From the NCBI GenBank assembly GCA_045542075.1, contig JAZQKI010000035.1, forward strand, positions 1-7,115: DNA of 7,115 bases, in the 5' to 3' direction. The position numbers and the translations under genes were made by a program. Below are positions 1-6,254 of this stretch, piece after piece. This DNA comes from SVTX01 sp045542075. GTDB taxonomy: Bacteria; Bacillota; Clostridia; Oscillospirales; CAG-272. The notes under the pieces are model-generated. The model ran no database searches, was not told the origin of the DNA, and saw only the letters and a program-made list of their open reading frames with translations. Each line of letters starts with the position of its first letter. The first letter of the stretch is position 1.

Positions 1-39
1 ATTACCAATGACGTGCTCTACCGACTGAGCCATACCAGC
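1..39 (-). tRNA. tRNA-Thr(GGT), 5' half, cut by window start
   Basis: Read on the minus strand, the gene begins GCTGGTA (acceptor 5' strand). A canonical D-arm follows (GGCTCAGTCGGTAGAGC), then the 5' side of the anticodon stem (CGTCA) and a loop TTGGTAA. That loop places the anticodon at GGT, which reads the threonine codon ACC. The window ends in the loop, so the variable and T arms and the 3' acceptor strand lie outside. It is the downstream product of a transcript from the promoter at 141-169. Identity rests on the anticodon and D-arm only; the acceptor pairing cannot be checked. Confidence 0.88.
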
Positions 40-72
40 GAAGTATGAGCGGTGTGGCGCAACGAGGTAGTG

Positions 73-91
73 CAAAACCACCGAAGGTGGT
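73..91 (-). terminator. Small hairpin plus T-run between tRNA fragment and tRNA-Thr
   Basis: On the minus strand ACCACC-TTC-GGTGGT forms a 6-bp stem followed at once by TTTTG. It has the outline of a weak intrinsic terminator or attenuator, lying after the duplicated tRNA 5' end and before the real tRNA. The stem and T-run are short, so efficient termination is doubtful; it may instead be a processing hairpin. Confidence 0.35.
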
Positions 92-95
92 AAGA

Positions 96-116
96 TACCG
101 ACTGAGCCATACCAGC
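96..116 (-). pseudogene. Truncated duplicate of the tRNA-Thr 5' end
   Basis: These 21 bases are identical to the first 21 bases of the tRNA-Thr gene (19-39), repeated 77 bp upstream in the same orientation. The match covers the acceptor 5' strand and D-arm up to GGTA and then stops abruptly. No anticodon arm, T arm or matching acceptor 3' strand follows, so it cannot form a tRNA. It lies between the tRNA promoter and the intact tRNA and would be transcribed with it. It could be a recombination scar in a tRNA array, an integration remnant, or an assembly error at a repeat. Confidence 0.75.
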
Positions 117-140
117 ATGCCGCTTTGTGACGACTTGTGT

Positions 141-169
141 ATTATATCAAATAAAATTGCATTTGTCAA
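141..169 (-). promoter_or_regulatory. Sigma-A promoter for tRNA-Thr, with UP-like tract
   Basis: The minus strand carries TTGACA (164-169), a 17-bp spacer and TATAAT (141-146), an exact consensus promoter. Directly upstream (about 171-190) is GAAAATTTTTTCAAAA, close to the alpha-CTD UP-element consensus and typical of strong stable-RNA promoters. The predicted start near 134 would give a transcript running through the tRNA fragment into tRNA-Thr. Confidence 0.88.
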
Positions 170-206
170 GGGCTTTTGAAAAAATTTTCGGATTTTTGAA
201 AATCTC

Positions 207-235
207 TTGCAAACCTCCCTCGCTTATGGTATAAT
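207..235 (+). promoter_or_regulatory. Extended -10 promoter for hrb
   Basis: TTGCAA (207-212), a 17-bp spacer and TATAAT (230-235) with an upstream TG (227-228) give an extended -10 sigma-A promoter. It fires divergently from the tRNA promoter. The expected start is near 242, leaving a short untranslated leader before the ribosome binding site at 260-266. Confidence 0.8.
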
Positions 236-273
236 GTATCTACAATAACTAAAACCACCAAGGAGGTAAATAT

Positions 274-876
274 ATGGATCCCAAGGCTTTATTCAAAATA
301 GGCTACGGTCTTTACGTTGTGACTGTTAACGACGGCGTCAAGGACACGGGCTGTATCCTCAACTCCATAATGCAGGTCACAGGCTCGCCCGCGAGAGTAG
401 CGGTGACTATAAACAAATCAAATTACACATACGAGGTAGTAAAAAACACGGGTAAGATGAACATAAACTGCCTCACGGTTGACGCTCCATTCTCGATTTT
501 TGAACAGTTCGGCTTCAAAAGCGGCAGAAACACGGACAAGCTCGGCGGCGAGTTCCTTCCCCGCTCAAAGAACGGTCTGGGCTATTTAACCAAGTATATA
601 AACTCGTATATTTCTCTTGAAACCGAGAAGTTTATCGACCTTGACACACACGTTATGTTTATCTGCAAGGTTGTTGACGCGCAGGTGATCTCCAACGCAG
701 AAACTATGACGTACAGCTACTATCACGCAAACGTCAAGCCCAAGCCCCAGAAGCCCAAGACAAAGGGATACGTGTGCAAGATATGCGGATATATCTACGA
801 GGGCGAAACGCTCCCCGAGGACTTTATCTGTCCTCTCTGCAAGCATCCCGCGTCGGATTTTGAACCCCTTGAATAA
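274..876 (+). CDS. hrb: Hrb-like flavin reductase-rubredoxin fusion protein
   Basis: This 200-residue cytoplasmic redox protein has two domains. Residues 1 to about 150 are an FMN-binding flavin-reductase-like domain; the opening MDPKALFKIGYGLYVV and FGFKSGRNTDK are typical of the Hrb/flavoredoxin group. A Lys/Pro-rich linker (about 154-164) leads to a short rubredoxin domain with four iron-binding cysteines, C168-x2-C171 and C186-x2-C189. The rubredoxin part is abbreviated, as in rubrerythrin tails, and has Phe where Trp usually precedes the second CxxC. In acetogens and clostridia, Hrb passes electrons from NAD(P)H through FMN and rubredoxin to flavodiiron proteins that reduce O2 or NO. That role is inferred here from family membership; no flavodiiron gene is in the window. 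The start is set by AAGGAGG at 260-266, seven bases before ATG. It is a single-gene unit with its own promoter and terminator. Confidence 0.9.
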   Translation: MDPKALFKIGYGLYVVTVNDGVKDTGCILNSIMQVTGSPARVAVTINKSNYTYEVVKNTGKMNINCLTVDAPFSIFEQFGFKSGRNTDKLGGEFLPRSKNGLGYLTKYINSYISLETEKFIDLDTHVMFICKVVDAQVISNAETMTYSYYHANVKPKPQKPKTKGYVCKICGYIYEGETLPEDFICPLCKHPASDFEPLE

Positions 877-886
877 TTAAAAAATC

Positions 887-915
887 AAAATCTCGGACGG
901 ATGTCCGAGATTTTT
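887..915 (+). terminator. Intrinsic terminator of hrb
   Basis: A perfect 12-bp stem (887-898 with 903-914), loop GGAT, ends in a T-run. It starts ten bases after the hrb stop codon. The A-run on the left arm gives T-rich ends on both strands, so it may act in both directions, but no gene converges on it here. Confidence 0.9.
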
Positions 916-937
916 GTTAATAATTTTTTCAAAATGA

Positions 938-966
938 TTGACAAGCCTGTTTTTATTTGTTATAAT
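938..966 (+). promoter_or_regulatory. Consensus promoter of the T-box-valS transcript
   Basis: TTGACA (938-943), a 17-bp spacer and TATAAT (961-966) match the sigma-A consensus exactly. Predicted transcription starts near 973, just before the first T-box stem. Confidence 0.92.
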
Positions 967-1140
967 ATAGTGTAAATTTTCAAACGCTTTGAGCGGGAGT
1001 AGTAGATTGTGAGTCCTTTGCAGAGAGTGGGCGGTCGGTGCGAGCCTACAGGGATAGCCTTTGAAGTCGTCCGTGAGCGGTGTGGGTGAAGGCGTATGCT
1101 GTGTAGTCCGCGACGGTTGTGCCGTTATAACATAAGAGAG

Positions 1141-1323
1141 ATATTTACCTGCGGTCATTTAACAGATAACCGTTTGCTTAAAAATTTTTGAAGGCAAGGC
1201 GCACCACAGAACGCAAGGTGCAGGCGTAGTTCTCTACGTCAAACCGCGTTCGCGGACAGCAAGCTTCGCTTGCGTATAGAGACACAGCATTCGGAAATTT
1301 TTATCAAACGACGTAGGAAATAT
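1141..1323 (+). other. Long stem (probable T-box stem III) enclosing an inserted element
   Basis: Bases 1141-1153 (ATATTTACCTGCG) pair with 1312-1323 (CGTAGGAAATAT) in 12 pairs, including one G-U, with one bulged A at 1147. The stem lies where T-box stem III is expected, between CCGTTA and the AGGTGGTACC box, and it encloses the whole 1171-1310 element. The pairing was worked out by eye. Confidence 0.6.
1171..1310. repeat. 140-bp inverted-repeat, MITE-like structured element
   Basis: The ends are imperfect inverted repeats: CGTTTGCTTAAAAATTTTTG (from 1171; arm to 1192) and, reversed from 1310, CGTTTGATAAAAATTTCCG (arm to 1290). Between them lie four small hairpins in a row: GCACC/GGTGC (1201-1221), CGTAG-TTCT-CTACG (1225-1238), CCGC-GTTC-GCGG (1244-1255) and GCAAGC-TTC-GCTTGC (1259-1273). 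There is no open reading frame of note. The pattern resembles small non-autonomous palindromic repeats scattered in Firmicute genomes. TTA flanks the inner arms on both sides (1178-1180 and 1301-1303), a possible but weak target duplication. Whether it is mobile or repeated elsewhere cannot be told from one copy. Confidence 0.55.
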
Positions 1324-1354
1324 AAATTAGGTGGTACCGCGTGTATTATTATGC

Positions 1355-1389
1355 GTCCTGATGTGCTTTGTGCATATCGGGGCTTTTTT
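1355..1389 (+). terminator. T-box regulated terminator upstream of valS
   Basis: A 12-bp stem (1355-1366 with 1372-1383), loop TTTGT, is followed by six Ts (1384-1389). Its left arm includes the CCT that the T-box sequence needs for the antiterminator, so the two structures exclude each other. Without uncharged tRNA-Val, transcription should stop here. Confidence 0.92.
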
Positions 1390-1426
1390 ATTTCAAAATC
1401 AATTTCAAAGATACAGGAGAGAAAAA

Positions 1427-4075
1427 ATGAATTCTTACAACGAGCTTCCAAAAACATATTCTCCCTCCGAGTTTGAGGACAGAATTTATGAAAATTGGTG
1501 CGAAAAGGGTTACTTTACGCCTGACGTAAAGAACGAAAACCCCGCATTTTCCGTAGTTATCCCTCCCCCGAACGTCACAGGTCAGCTCCACATGGGTCAC
1601 GCGCTTGACGAGACTCTGCAGGACATTCTCGTCCGCTACAAGAGAATGCAGGGCTACAACACACTCTGGGTTCCCGGCACAGACCACGCGGGAATCGCTA
1701 CGCAGATAAAGGTTGAAGAGAGACTCCGCGTTGACGAGGGCCTTACACGTTATGACCTCGGCCGTGAAAAATTCCTTGAGCGCGTATGGGGCTGGAAGGA
1801 CACGTATGAGGCGCGCATCACAAGTCAGCTCAAAAAGCTCGGTGCGTCCTGCGACTGGTCACGTCAGAGATTCACAATGGACGAGGGCTGCTCAAAGGCA
1901 GTTCGCGAGGTGTTTGTAAACCTTTACGACAAGGGACTTATCTATCGCGGTCACCGTATTATCAACTGGTGCCCCAGATGTCTCACCGCTCTGTCCGACG
2001 CAGAGGTTGAGTACAAGGATCAGCCCGGATTTTTCTGGCACATAAAGTACCCCATTATCGGTGAGGACGGCTACGTTGAGGTAGCGACCACACGTCCCGA
2101 GACAATGTTCGGTGATACCGCTGTCGCAGTAAATCCCGAGGACGAAAAGACCAAGCACCTTATCGGCAAGAAGGTTCTTCTTCCTATAGTTAACAGAGAA
2201 ATTCCCGTGATCGCAGACGATTACGTTGAGATCGGCTTCGGTACGGGCTGCGTTAAGATCACTCCCGCACACGACCCCAACGACTTTATGGTAGGTCAGA
2301 GACACAACCTTGAGCAGATCAAGGTTATGAACGACGACGCGACCATGAATTCAGGCGCGGGCAAGTACGAGGGTATGGACAGGTACGAATGCCGCAAGGC
2401 TCTCGTTGCAGACCTTGAGGCTGAGGGTTATCTTGTTAAGGTTGAGCCCCACGATCACAACGTTGGCGTTTGCTACCGTTGCGGCACTACAGTCGAGCCT
2501 CTCACAAGTGACCAGTGGTTCGTTAAAATGAAGCCCCTCGCCGCTCCCGCTATTGAGGCAGTTGAGTGCGGTGACGTCAACTTCGTTCCTGAGCGCTTCT
2601 CAAAGAACTACTTTAACTGGATGAACAATATTCTTGACTGGTGTATCTCCCGTCAGCTCTGGTGGGGACACAGAATTCCCGCGTTCTATTGCGACGAATG
2701 CGGCGAGATGACGGTTTCCAAGACCGACATCTGCACCTGTCCCAAGTGCGGCGCGCCTGTTCGCCAGGATCCCGACGTGCTTGACACGTGGTTCTCGTCC
2801 GCGCTCTGGCCCTTCTCTACTCTCGGTTGGCCCGAGTCCACTGAGGACCTCAAGAAATATTACCCCACAAGTGTTCTTGTAACAGGTTATGATATTATCA
2901 CGTTCTGGGTATCGCGTATGATATTCTCGGGACTTGAGCATATGGGAGAAAAGCCCTTCTCTACCGTATTCATTCACGGACTCGTAAGAGACGCGCAGGG
3001 ACGCAAGATGTCCAAGTCTCTCGGCAACGGCATAGATCCCCTTGAGGTTATTAAGACCTACGGCGCGGATGCTCTCCGCTTTGCGCTCGCAACGGGTAAC
3101 TCCCCCGGAAACGATATGAGATTCTCTGACGAAAAGATCGAGGCGGCAAGAAACTTTGCTAACAAGCTCTGGAACGCGTCGAGATTCGTAAGAATGAATC
3201 TCACTATTGATGAGATAGTCCTCCCCGAGTCCGACAAGCTTGCGCTTGAGGATAAGTGGATACTCAATGAGTACAACAAGCTCGTAGAGAACGTAGTGGG
3301 CGCGCTTGACAAGTTTGAGGTCGGCGTTGCGCTCTCGGCAATCTACGACTTTGCCTGGGATATCTTCTGTGACTGGTATATCGAGCTTGCAAAGGCAAGA
3401 CTCAACGACAAGGAAACAGAGGCAAATATTATCTGCCAGAACGTAATTTCTTACGTTCTCACAGGAATTTTGAAGCTTCTCCATCCTTTCATGCCCTTTA
3501 TCACAGAGGAAATTTATCAGAGCCTTCCCCACGAGTGCGAAAGCATCATGATCTCCGAATATCCTAAATTCTGTGAGTGTCTCACATTCACTCAGCAGGC
3601 TGATGAGATGAGCAAGATAATTGATGCTATCAAGGCTATAAGAACCCGCCGCAGCGAGATGAACGTTGTTCCCTCTCGCAAAGCAAAGGTTTATATTGAA
3701 ACAAAATATCAGAGCATCTTCGGTGAGCAGTCCGCTGTATTCTTCAGCCGCCTTGCTTCCGCCTCCGAGGTTGTGGTAGCAGACAAGTTTGACGAAAATG
3801 AAGTTTCTGCTGACAATTCGGTACAGATAATCACCGACGCCTGCACGATCTACCTTCCCCTCTCCGACATTATCGACTTTGAAAAGGAAAAGGCAAGACT
3901 TGAGGGCGAGCGCAAAAAGCTTCTCGGCGAGATAGAGAGAATTGAAAAGAAGCTTTCAAATGAGGGCTTTGTTTCCAAGGCTCCCGCCGCGGTTATTGAT
4001 GGTGAGCGCGCAAAGCTTGCCAAGTACCGCGAAAACCTTGACGGCGTTCTTTCGGCACTTGCAAAGCTCGGATAA
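1427..4075 (+). CDS. valS: Valyl-tRNA synthetase (class I)
   Basis: This cytoplasmic enzyme charges tRNA-Val with valine using ATP and hydrolyses mischarged Thr-tRNA. It is 882 residues, normal for bacterial ValRS. The HIGH signature appears as HMGH (55-58, in PPPNVTGQLHMGHAL) and the second ATP motif as KMSKS (527-531). The CP1 editing domain has TTRPE (221-225) and TPAHDPND (279-286). A zinc-ribbon insertion with C422-x2-C425 and C438-x2-C441 precedes the QDPDVLDTWFSSALWPFS block. The anticodon-binding domain follows, then a C-terminal tRNA-binding coiled coil (about 817-881). The frame is open upstream to 1331, but those codons lie in the T-box terminator; the start at 1427 has AGGAGA at 1415-1420, six bases away. 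It is expressed from the T-box leader, consistent with feedback by uncharged tRNA-Val. All expected motifs are intact. Confidence 0.98.
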   Translation: MNSYNELPKTYSPSEFEDRIYENWCEKGYFTPDVKNENPAFSVVIPPPNVTGQLHMGHALDETLQDILVRYKRMQGYNTLWVPGTDHAGIATQIKVEERLRVDEGLTRYDLGREKFLERVWGWKDTYEARITSQLKKLGASCDWSRQRFTMDEGCSKAVREVFVNLYDKGLIYRGHRIINWCPRCLTALSDAEVEYKDQPGFFWHIKYPIIGEDGYVEVATTRPETMFGDTAVAVNPEDEKTKHLIGKKVLLPIVNREIPVIADDYVEIGFGTGCVKITPAHDPNDFMVGQRHNLEQIKVMNDDATMNSGAGKYEGMDRYECRKALVADLEAEGYLVKVEPHDHNVGVCYRCGTTVEPLTSDQWFVKMKPLAAPAIEAVECGDVNFVPERFSKNYFNWMNNILDWCISRQLWWGHRIPAFYCDECGEMTVSKTDICTCPKCGAPVRQDPDVLDTWFSSALWPFSTLGWPESTEDLKKYYPTSVLVTGYDIITFWVSRMIFSGLEHMGEKPFSTVFIHGLVRDAQGRKMSKSLGNGIDPLEVIKTYGADALRFALATGNSPGNDMRFSDEKIEAARNFANKLWNASRFVRMNLTIDEIVLPESDKLALEDKWILNEYNKLVENVVGALDKFEVGVALSAIYDFAWDIFCDWYIELAKARLNDKETEANIICQNVISYVLTGILKLLHPFMPFITEEIYQSLPHECESIMISEYPKFCECLTFTQQADEMSKIIDAIKAIRTRRSEMNVVPSRKAKVYIETKYQSIFGEQSAVFFSRLASASEVVVADKFDENEVSADNSVQIITDACTIYLPLSDIIDFEKEKARLEGERKKLLGEIERIEKKLSNEGFVSKAPAAVIDGERAKLAKYRENLDGVLSALAKLG

Positions 4076-4102
4076 AATAATTTCAAAAAAACAAAAAAAT
4101 TC

Positions 4103-4128
4103 TGTAACCTAATAAATAATTTAGCGAC
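4103..4128 (+). promoter_or_regulatory. Candidate ECF-sigma promoter for the DUF4349 gene
   Basis: TGTAAC (4103-4108), a 16-bp spacer and CGAC (4125-4128) match the ECF-type layout (TGAAAC/TGTAAC, 16-17 bp, CGTC/CGTA-like). No sigma-A promoter is evident between valS and the next gene. Transcription would start near 4135, inside the left arm of the hairpin at 4123-4184. The motif is short, so this is a reasoned candidate; the ECF sigma gene is not in the window. Confidence 0.5.
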
Positions 4129-4184
4129 CTTATAAGTAGAAGGGGCAAAAAGCTCCGGAAATCTGCTTATAAGGTCGCTTTTTT
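4123..4184 (+). terminator. Long hairpin terminator after valS, abutting the next gene
   Basis: The arms 4123-4140 and 4162-4179 form an 18-bp stem with one G-U pair. Inside the loop is a second 5-bp hairpin (4142-4146 with 4152-4156). Six Ts (4179-4184) follow. This should terminate read-through from valS. It lies only 19 bases before the DUF4349 start codon, and its left arm overlaps the -10 and start region of the candidate ECF promoter. Confidence 0.85.
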
Positions 4185-4203
4185 GCGACGGAAAGGAACT
4201 GAT

Positions 4204-5139
4204 ATGAAGAAAATCAAAATTTTAGCTTTATGTCTTATACTCGTTATGGCTATCGCATTTACGATGACATCCTGCGACAGTGCCTCCAACAAGAATGACG
4301 CCTATATGGGCGGCATGGAGATGGCTCCCGAGGCTTCCGAAAAGCCCGGCGCATCTGATTCTATTGACGTCAACATCGGTTCAAGCATCAAGGACCCCTC
4401 GGAATATGAGAGAAAAATAATAAAGACCGTCCGCATTTCCGCGCAGACTCTGAACTTTGAGGAGTCAGTGACGCTCGTTGAGGAGCTTTGCGACAGGCTC
4501 GGCGGATACATTGAAAGCTCATCCGTATCAGGTCACGGCGTAAACAGCAAGGGCGGCTCGCGCTATGCAGACTACACGATCCGTATTCCCGCTGAAAATC
4601 TTGACGGATTCAACGACGGCGTGGACGAAATACTCAAGGTCACATCCTCCTCAAGCAACTCCGACGAGGTTACGAACACATATTACGATATAAAATCCCG
4701 CATTGAAGTACTCGAGATGGAAAAAGAAGCTCTTACAAAGCTTTACGAGGAGTACACCGACTACGGAAATATCGGATATCTTATTGAAATTCAGGATAAG
4801 CTCTATAACGTAATTGCGGAGATAGAGGCATACGAAACACAGATCCGTCTTTACGACAGCAAGATAGCATACTCCACAGTATATCTGAGCATCCGCGAGG
4901 TCGAGGAATACGTTGAAGTTAAGGAGACATTTGGAGATAAGATAAGCGGCGCGTTCAAGGACGGCTGGGAGGTATTTGGTGACGTCTGCTCAGCTCTTGC
5001 TATCGCTTTCGTCGCTTGCCTGCCCTTCATTATCACAGGCGGCATTATCGCTGCGGGAATTATCATCCTTATTAAATCTATAAAAAAGAGAAATCGCAAA
5101 AAAAGACTTGAAGCGGAGCAGAAGAATAGCCAGGAGTAA
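4204..5139 (+). CDS. DUF4349 membrane-anchored lipoprotein
   Basis: A 311-residue envelope protein of unknown biochemical function. It begins with a lipoprotein signal peptide (KK, hydrophobic core, then MTSC with the likely lipidated C24). A low-complexity acidic spacer follows (about 25-65). The DUF4349 region spans about 66-235 and includes RKIIKTVRISAQTL, LGGYIESSSVSG and YTIRIPAENLDGF. A helical, probably coiled-coil segment (about 165-215) lies within it. A C-terminal transmembrane stretch (about 262-291) ends in a strongly basic tail (KSIKKRNRKKR). The protein may thus be tied to the membrane at both ends, with the folded part outside. An upstream TTG at 4183 is in frame but lies in the terminator T-run; ATG 4204 has GAAAGGA at 4191-4197. 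Family members are often found near ECF sigma/anti-sigma genes, which fits the candidate promoter; a role in envelope stress is inference only. Confidence 0.88.
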   Translation: MKKIKILALCLILVMAIAFTMTSCDSASNKNDAYMGGMEMAPEASEKPGASDSIDVNIGSSIKDPSEYERKIIKTVRISAQTLNFEESVTLVEELCDRLGGYIESSSVSGHGVNSKGGSRYADYTIRIPAENLDGFNDGVDEILKVTSSSSNSDEVTNTYYDIKSRIEVLEMEKEALTKLYEEYTDYGNIGYLIEIQDKLYNVIAEIEAYETQIRLYDSKIAYSTVYLSIREVEEYVEVKETFGDKISGAFKDGWEVFGDVCSALAIAFVACLPFIITGGIIAAGIIILIKSIKKRNRKKRLEAEQKNSQE

Positions 5140-5163
5140 ATCTGACTAATTGCATCACCCGTC

Positions 5164-5192
5164 TTGACATTGATGAAAGATTTTGATATAAT
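5164..5192 (+). promoter_or_regulatory. Consensus promoter of the HAD phosphatase gene
   Basis: TTGACA (5164-5169), a 17-bp spacer and TATAAT (5187-5192) match the sigma-A consensus exactly. Start is expected near 5199, giving a leader of about 58 nt before the start codon at 5257. No terminator is obvious between the DUF4349 stop codon and this promoter, so some read-through is possible. Confidence 0.9.
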
Positions 5193-5256
5193 TCAATAGA
5201 AACAATCAAAATTTAGCCCCCGCGCAGATATGCCTCCGAGGGCGAGGGACAAGACA

Positions 5257-6093
5257 ATGAATACAAAATATATCTTCCTTGACGTTGACGGTACGCTTGT
5301 AAACTTTGAAGGCGTAATCACGCAGTCAACTGTCGCAGCGCTTAAGGAAGCGCAACAAAACGGACACAAAATAATAATCGCAACGGGCAGACAGAAGTCG
5401 CAGATATATCCCCAGCTACTTGAAGCAGTGGAATTTGACGGACTTCTGTGCTGCTGCGGCGCATATCTTGAATATCAGGGCAAGGAGATATTCTCCTCCT
5501 ACTGCGCTCCCGAAAAACTGAGCTTTATTATAGACTTTTTTCACAGCCAGGGTATGTATTACTGCTTGCAGACAAAGGACGCTCTATATGTGGAGCCTGA
5601 CGATCTCGCGAAGATCCGCAATTTTATGGTGGAGCGCGGAAGCACGCCCGAGCTTATTGAGAGTGTCATCGGTAATGCTGTAACCACAGAAAACCCCAAG
5701 GCGCACACCAACATTGAAAAGCTTGCGTATTATCACTCACCTTACGGAATAAAGGAAATGTCAAGCCTGCTCGGTGATTATTTCAAGGTGGTCACCTACA
5801 GCCTCGGCAAAGCCCCCGACGGCAAGCGCGAGACATATTATGGCGAGGTCAACTTCGACGGCATAACCAAGGCAAGCGGAATTAAGAAATTTATGGAGAT
5901 AGTCGGCGCGCCTCTGTGTGACACTATCGCGTTTGGTGATAGCGGCAATGACCTTGAGATGATAGAGTTTGCCAATATCGGAGTGGCTATGGGCAACGCC
6001 TCGGACGACGTAAAGGCGTTGGCAAACCTTGTCACGACCGATGTGAACGATAACGGCATCTATAATGCGTTTACTAAGTTGGGACTTATATAA
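5257..6093 (+). CDS. HAD superfamily IIB (Cof-type) phosphatase
   Basis: A 278-residue cytoplasmic hydrolase of the Cof/YbjI/YidA type, which removes phosphate from sugar phosphates, FMN/PLP-like or other small phosphoesters. All four HAD motifs are present: DVDGT with nucleophile D9 and acid/base D11; T43 in IIIATGR; K205 in GITKASGI; and GDSGND with D228 and D232 for Mg2+. The region between about 80 and 185 is the C2B cap, which sets substrate choice and cannot be read from sequence. ATG 5230 is in frame but has no ribosome binding site; ATG 5257 follows GCGAGGGA (5242-5249) at a seven-base spacing, so it is preferred. The gene is a single transcription unit with its own promoter and a terminator overlapping its stop codon. 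Its neighbours give no hint of the substrate. Confidence 0.92.
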   Translation: MNTKYIFLDVDGTLVNFEGVITQSTVAALKEAQQNGHKIIIATGRQKSQIYPQLLEAVEFDGLLCCCGAYLEYQGKEIFSSYCAPEKLSFIIDFFHSQGMYYCLQTKDALYVEPDDLAKIRNFMVERGSTPELIESVIGNAVTTENPKAHTNIEKLAYYHSPYGIKEMSSLLGDYFKVVTYSLGKAPDGKRETYYGEVNFDGITKASGIKKFMEIVGAPLCDTIAFGDSGNDLEMIEFANIGVAMGNASDDVKALANLVTTDVNDNGIYNAFTKLGLI

Positions 6094-6121
6094 AACAAGG
6101 CAGGTTTCCCTGCCTTGTTTT
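6092..6121 (+). terminator. Intrinsic terminator overlapping the HAD gene stop codon
   Basis: A perfect 13-bp stem (6092-6104 with 6109-6121), loop TTTC, ends in TTTT. The left arm includes the last two bases of the TAA stop codon. The A-rich start of the left arm makes it potentially bidirectional. Confidence 0.9.
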
Positions 6122-6254
6122 ATGCGCAAAATTAATAAAGCTCTGCTCAAAAATTATTACATATGATCTGTTGCTCCTGATTTCAAAAATTTTATGGAAT
6201 ATATATAAGGAAAGATACTATGTATTTGGTGATTATAACGATTTTACATTTTGA

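Larger units (their letters stand above)
973..1390 (+). promoter_or_regulatory. T-box leader (tRNA-Val sensing) controlling valS
   Basis: This untranslated leader senses the charging of tRNA-Val and decides whether transcription continues into valS. Stem I features are visible: GAGCGGGAGTAGTAG, AGAGAG at 1022-1027, the distal-loop sequence GGTGCGAGCC near 1037-1046, and the specifier context TTGAAGTCGT with GTC (Val) at 1066-1068. The conserved CCGTTA of the stem II/IIAB region is at about 1122-1127. The T-box proper, AGGTGGTACCGCG, is at 1329-1341; its TGGT pairs with the uncharged ACCA tail. AGG (1329-1331) can pair with CCT (1357-1359) as antiterminator, in competition with the terminator at 1355-1389. 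The leader is longer than usual because a 140-bp inverted-repeat element sits in the stem between the CCGTTA motif and the T-box. The valine specifier and the valS gene downstream agree. Confidence 0.95.

Noticed and set aside
40..116. A second complete tRNA gene on the minus strand
   Set aside because: After the first 21 bases there is no anticodon arm, T arm or complementary acceptor 3' strand, so only a fragment is present.
877..1158. 93-codon minus-strand ORF
   Set aside because: It is antisense to the hrb terminator and T-box leader and has no recognisable domain; the region is fully explained by RNA structure on the plus strand.
1201..1273. CRISPR-like or tandem repeat array
   Set aside because: The four small hairpins have different sequences and lengths, with no repeat-spacer periodicity.
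1331..1426. N-terminal extension of valS by 32 codons
   Set aside because: The extra codons run through the T-box sequence and terminator, do not resemble ValRS, and lack a ribosome binding site; ATG 1427 has AGGAGA at the right distance and gives a normal ValRS N-terminus.
2600..3532. 310-codon minus-strand ORF inside valS
   Set aside because: It is a shadow of the valS coding frame: no ribosome binding site, no known family, and the plus strand encodes conserved ValRS motifs throughout.
4183..4203. TTG start seven codons upstream of the DUF4349 start
   Set aside because: It lies in the terminator T-run and would place non-signal residues (RRKGTD) before a good lipoprotein signal peptide; ATG 4204 has its own ribosome binding site.
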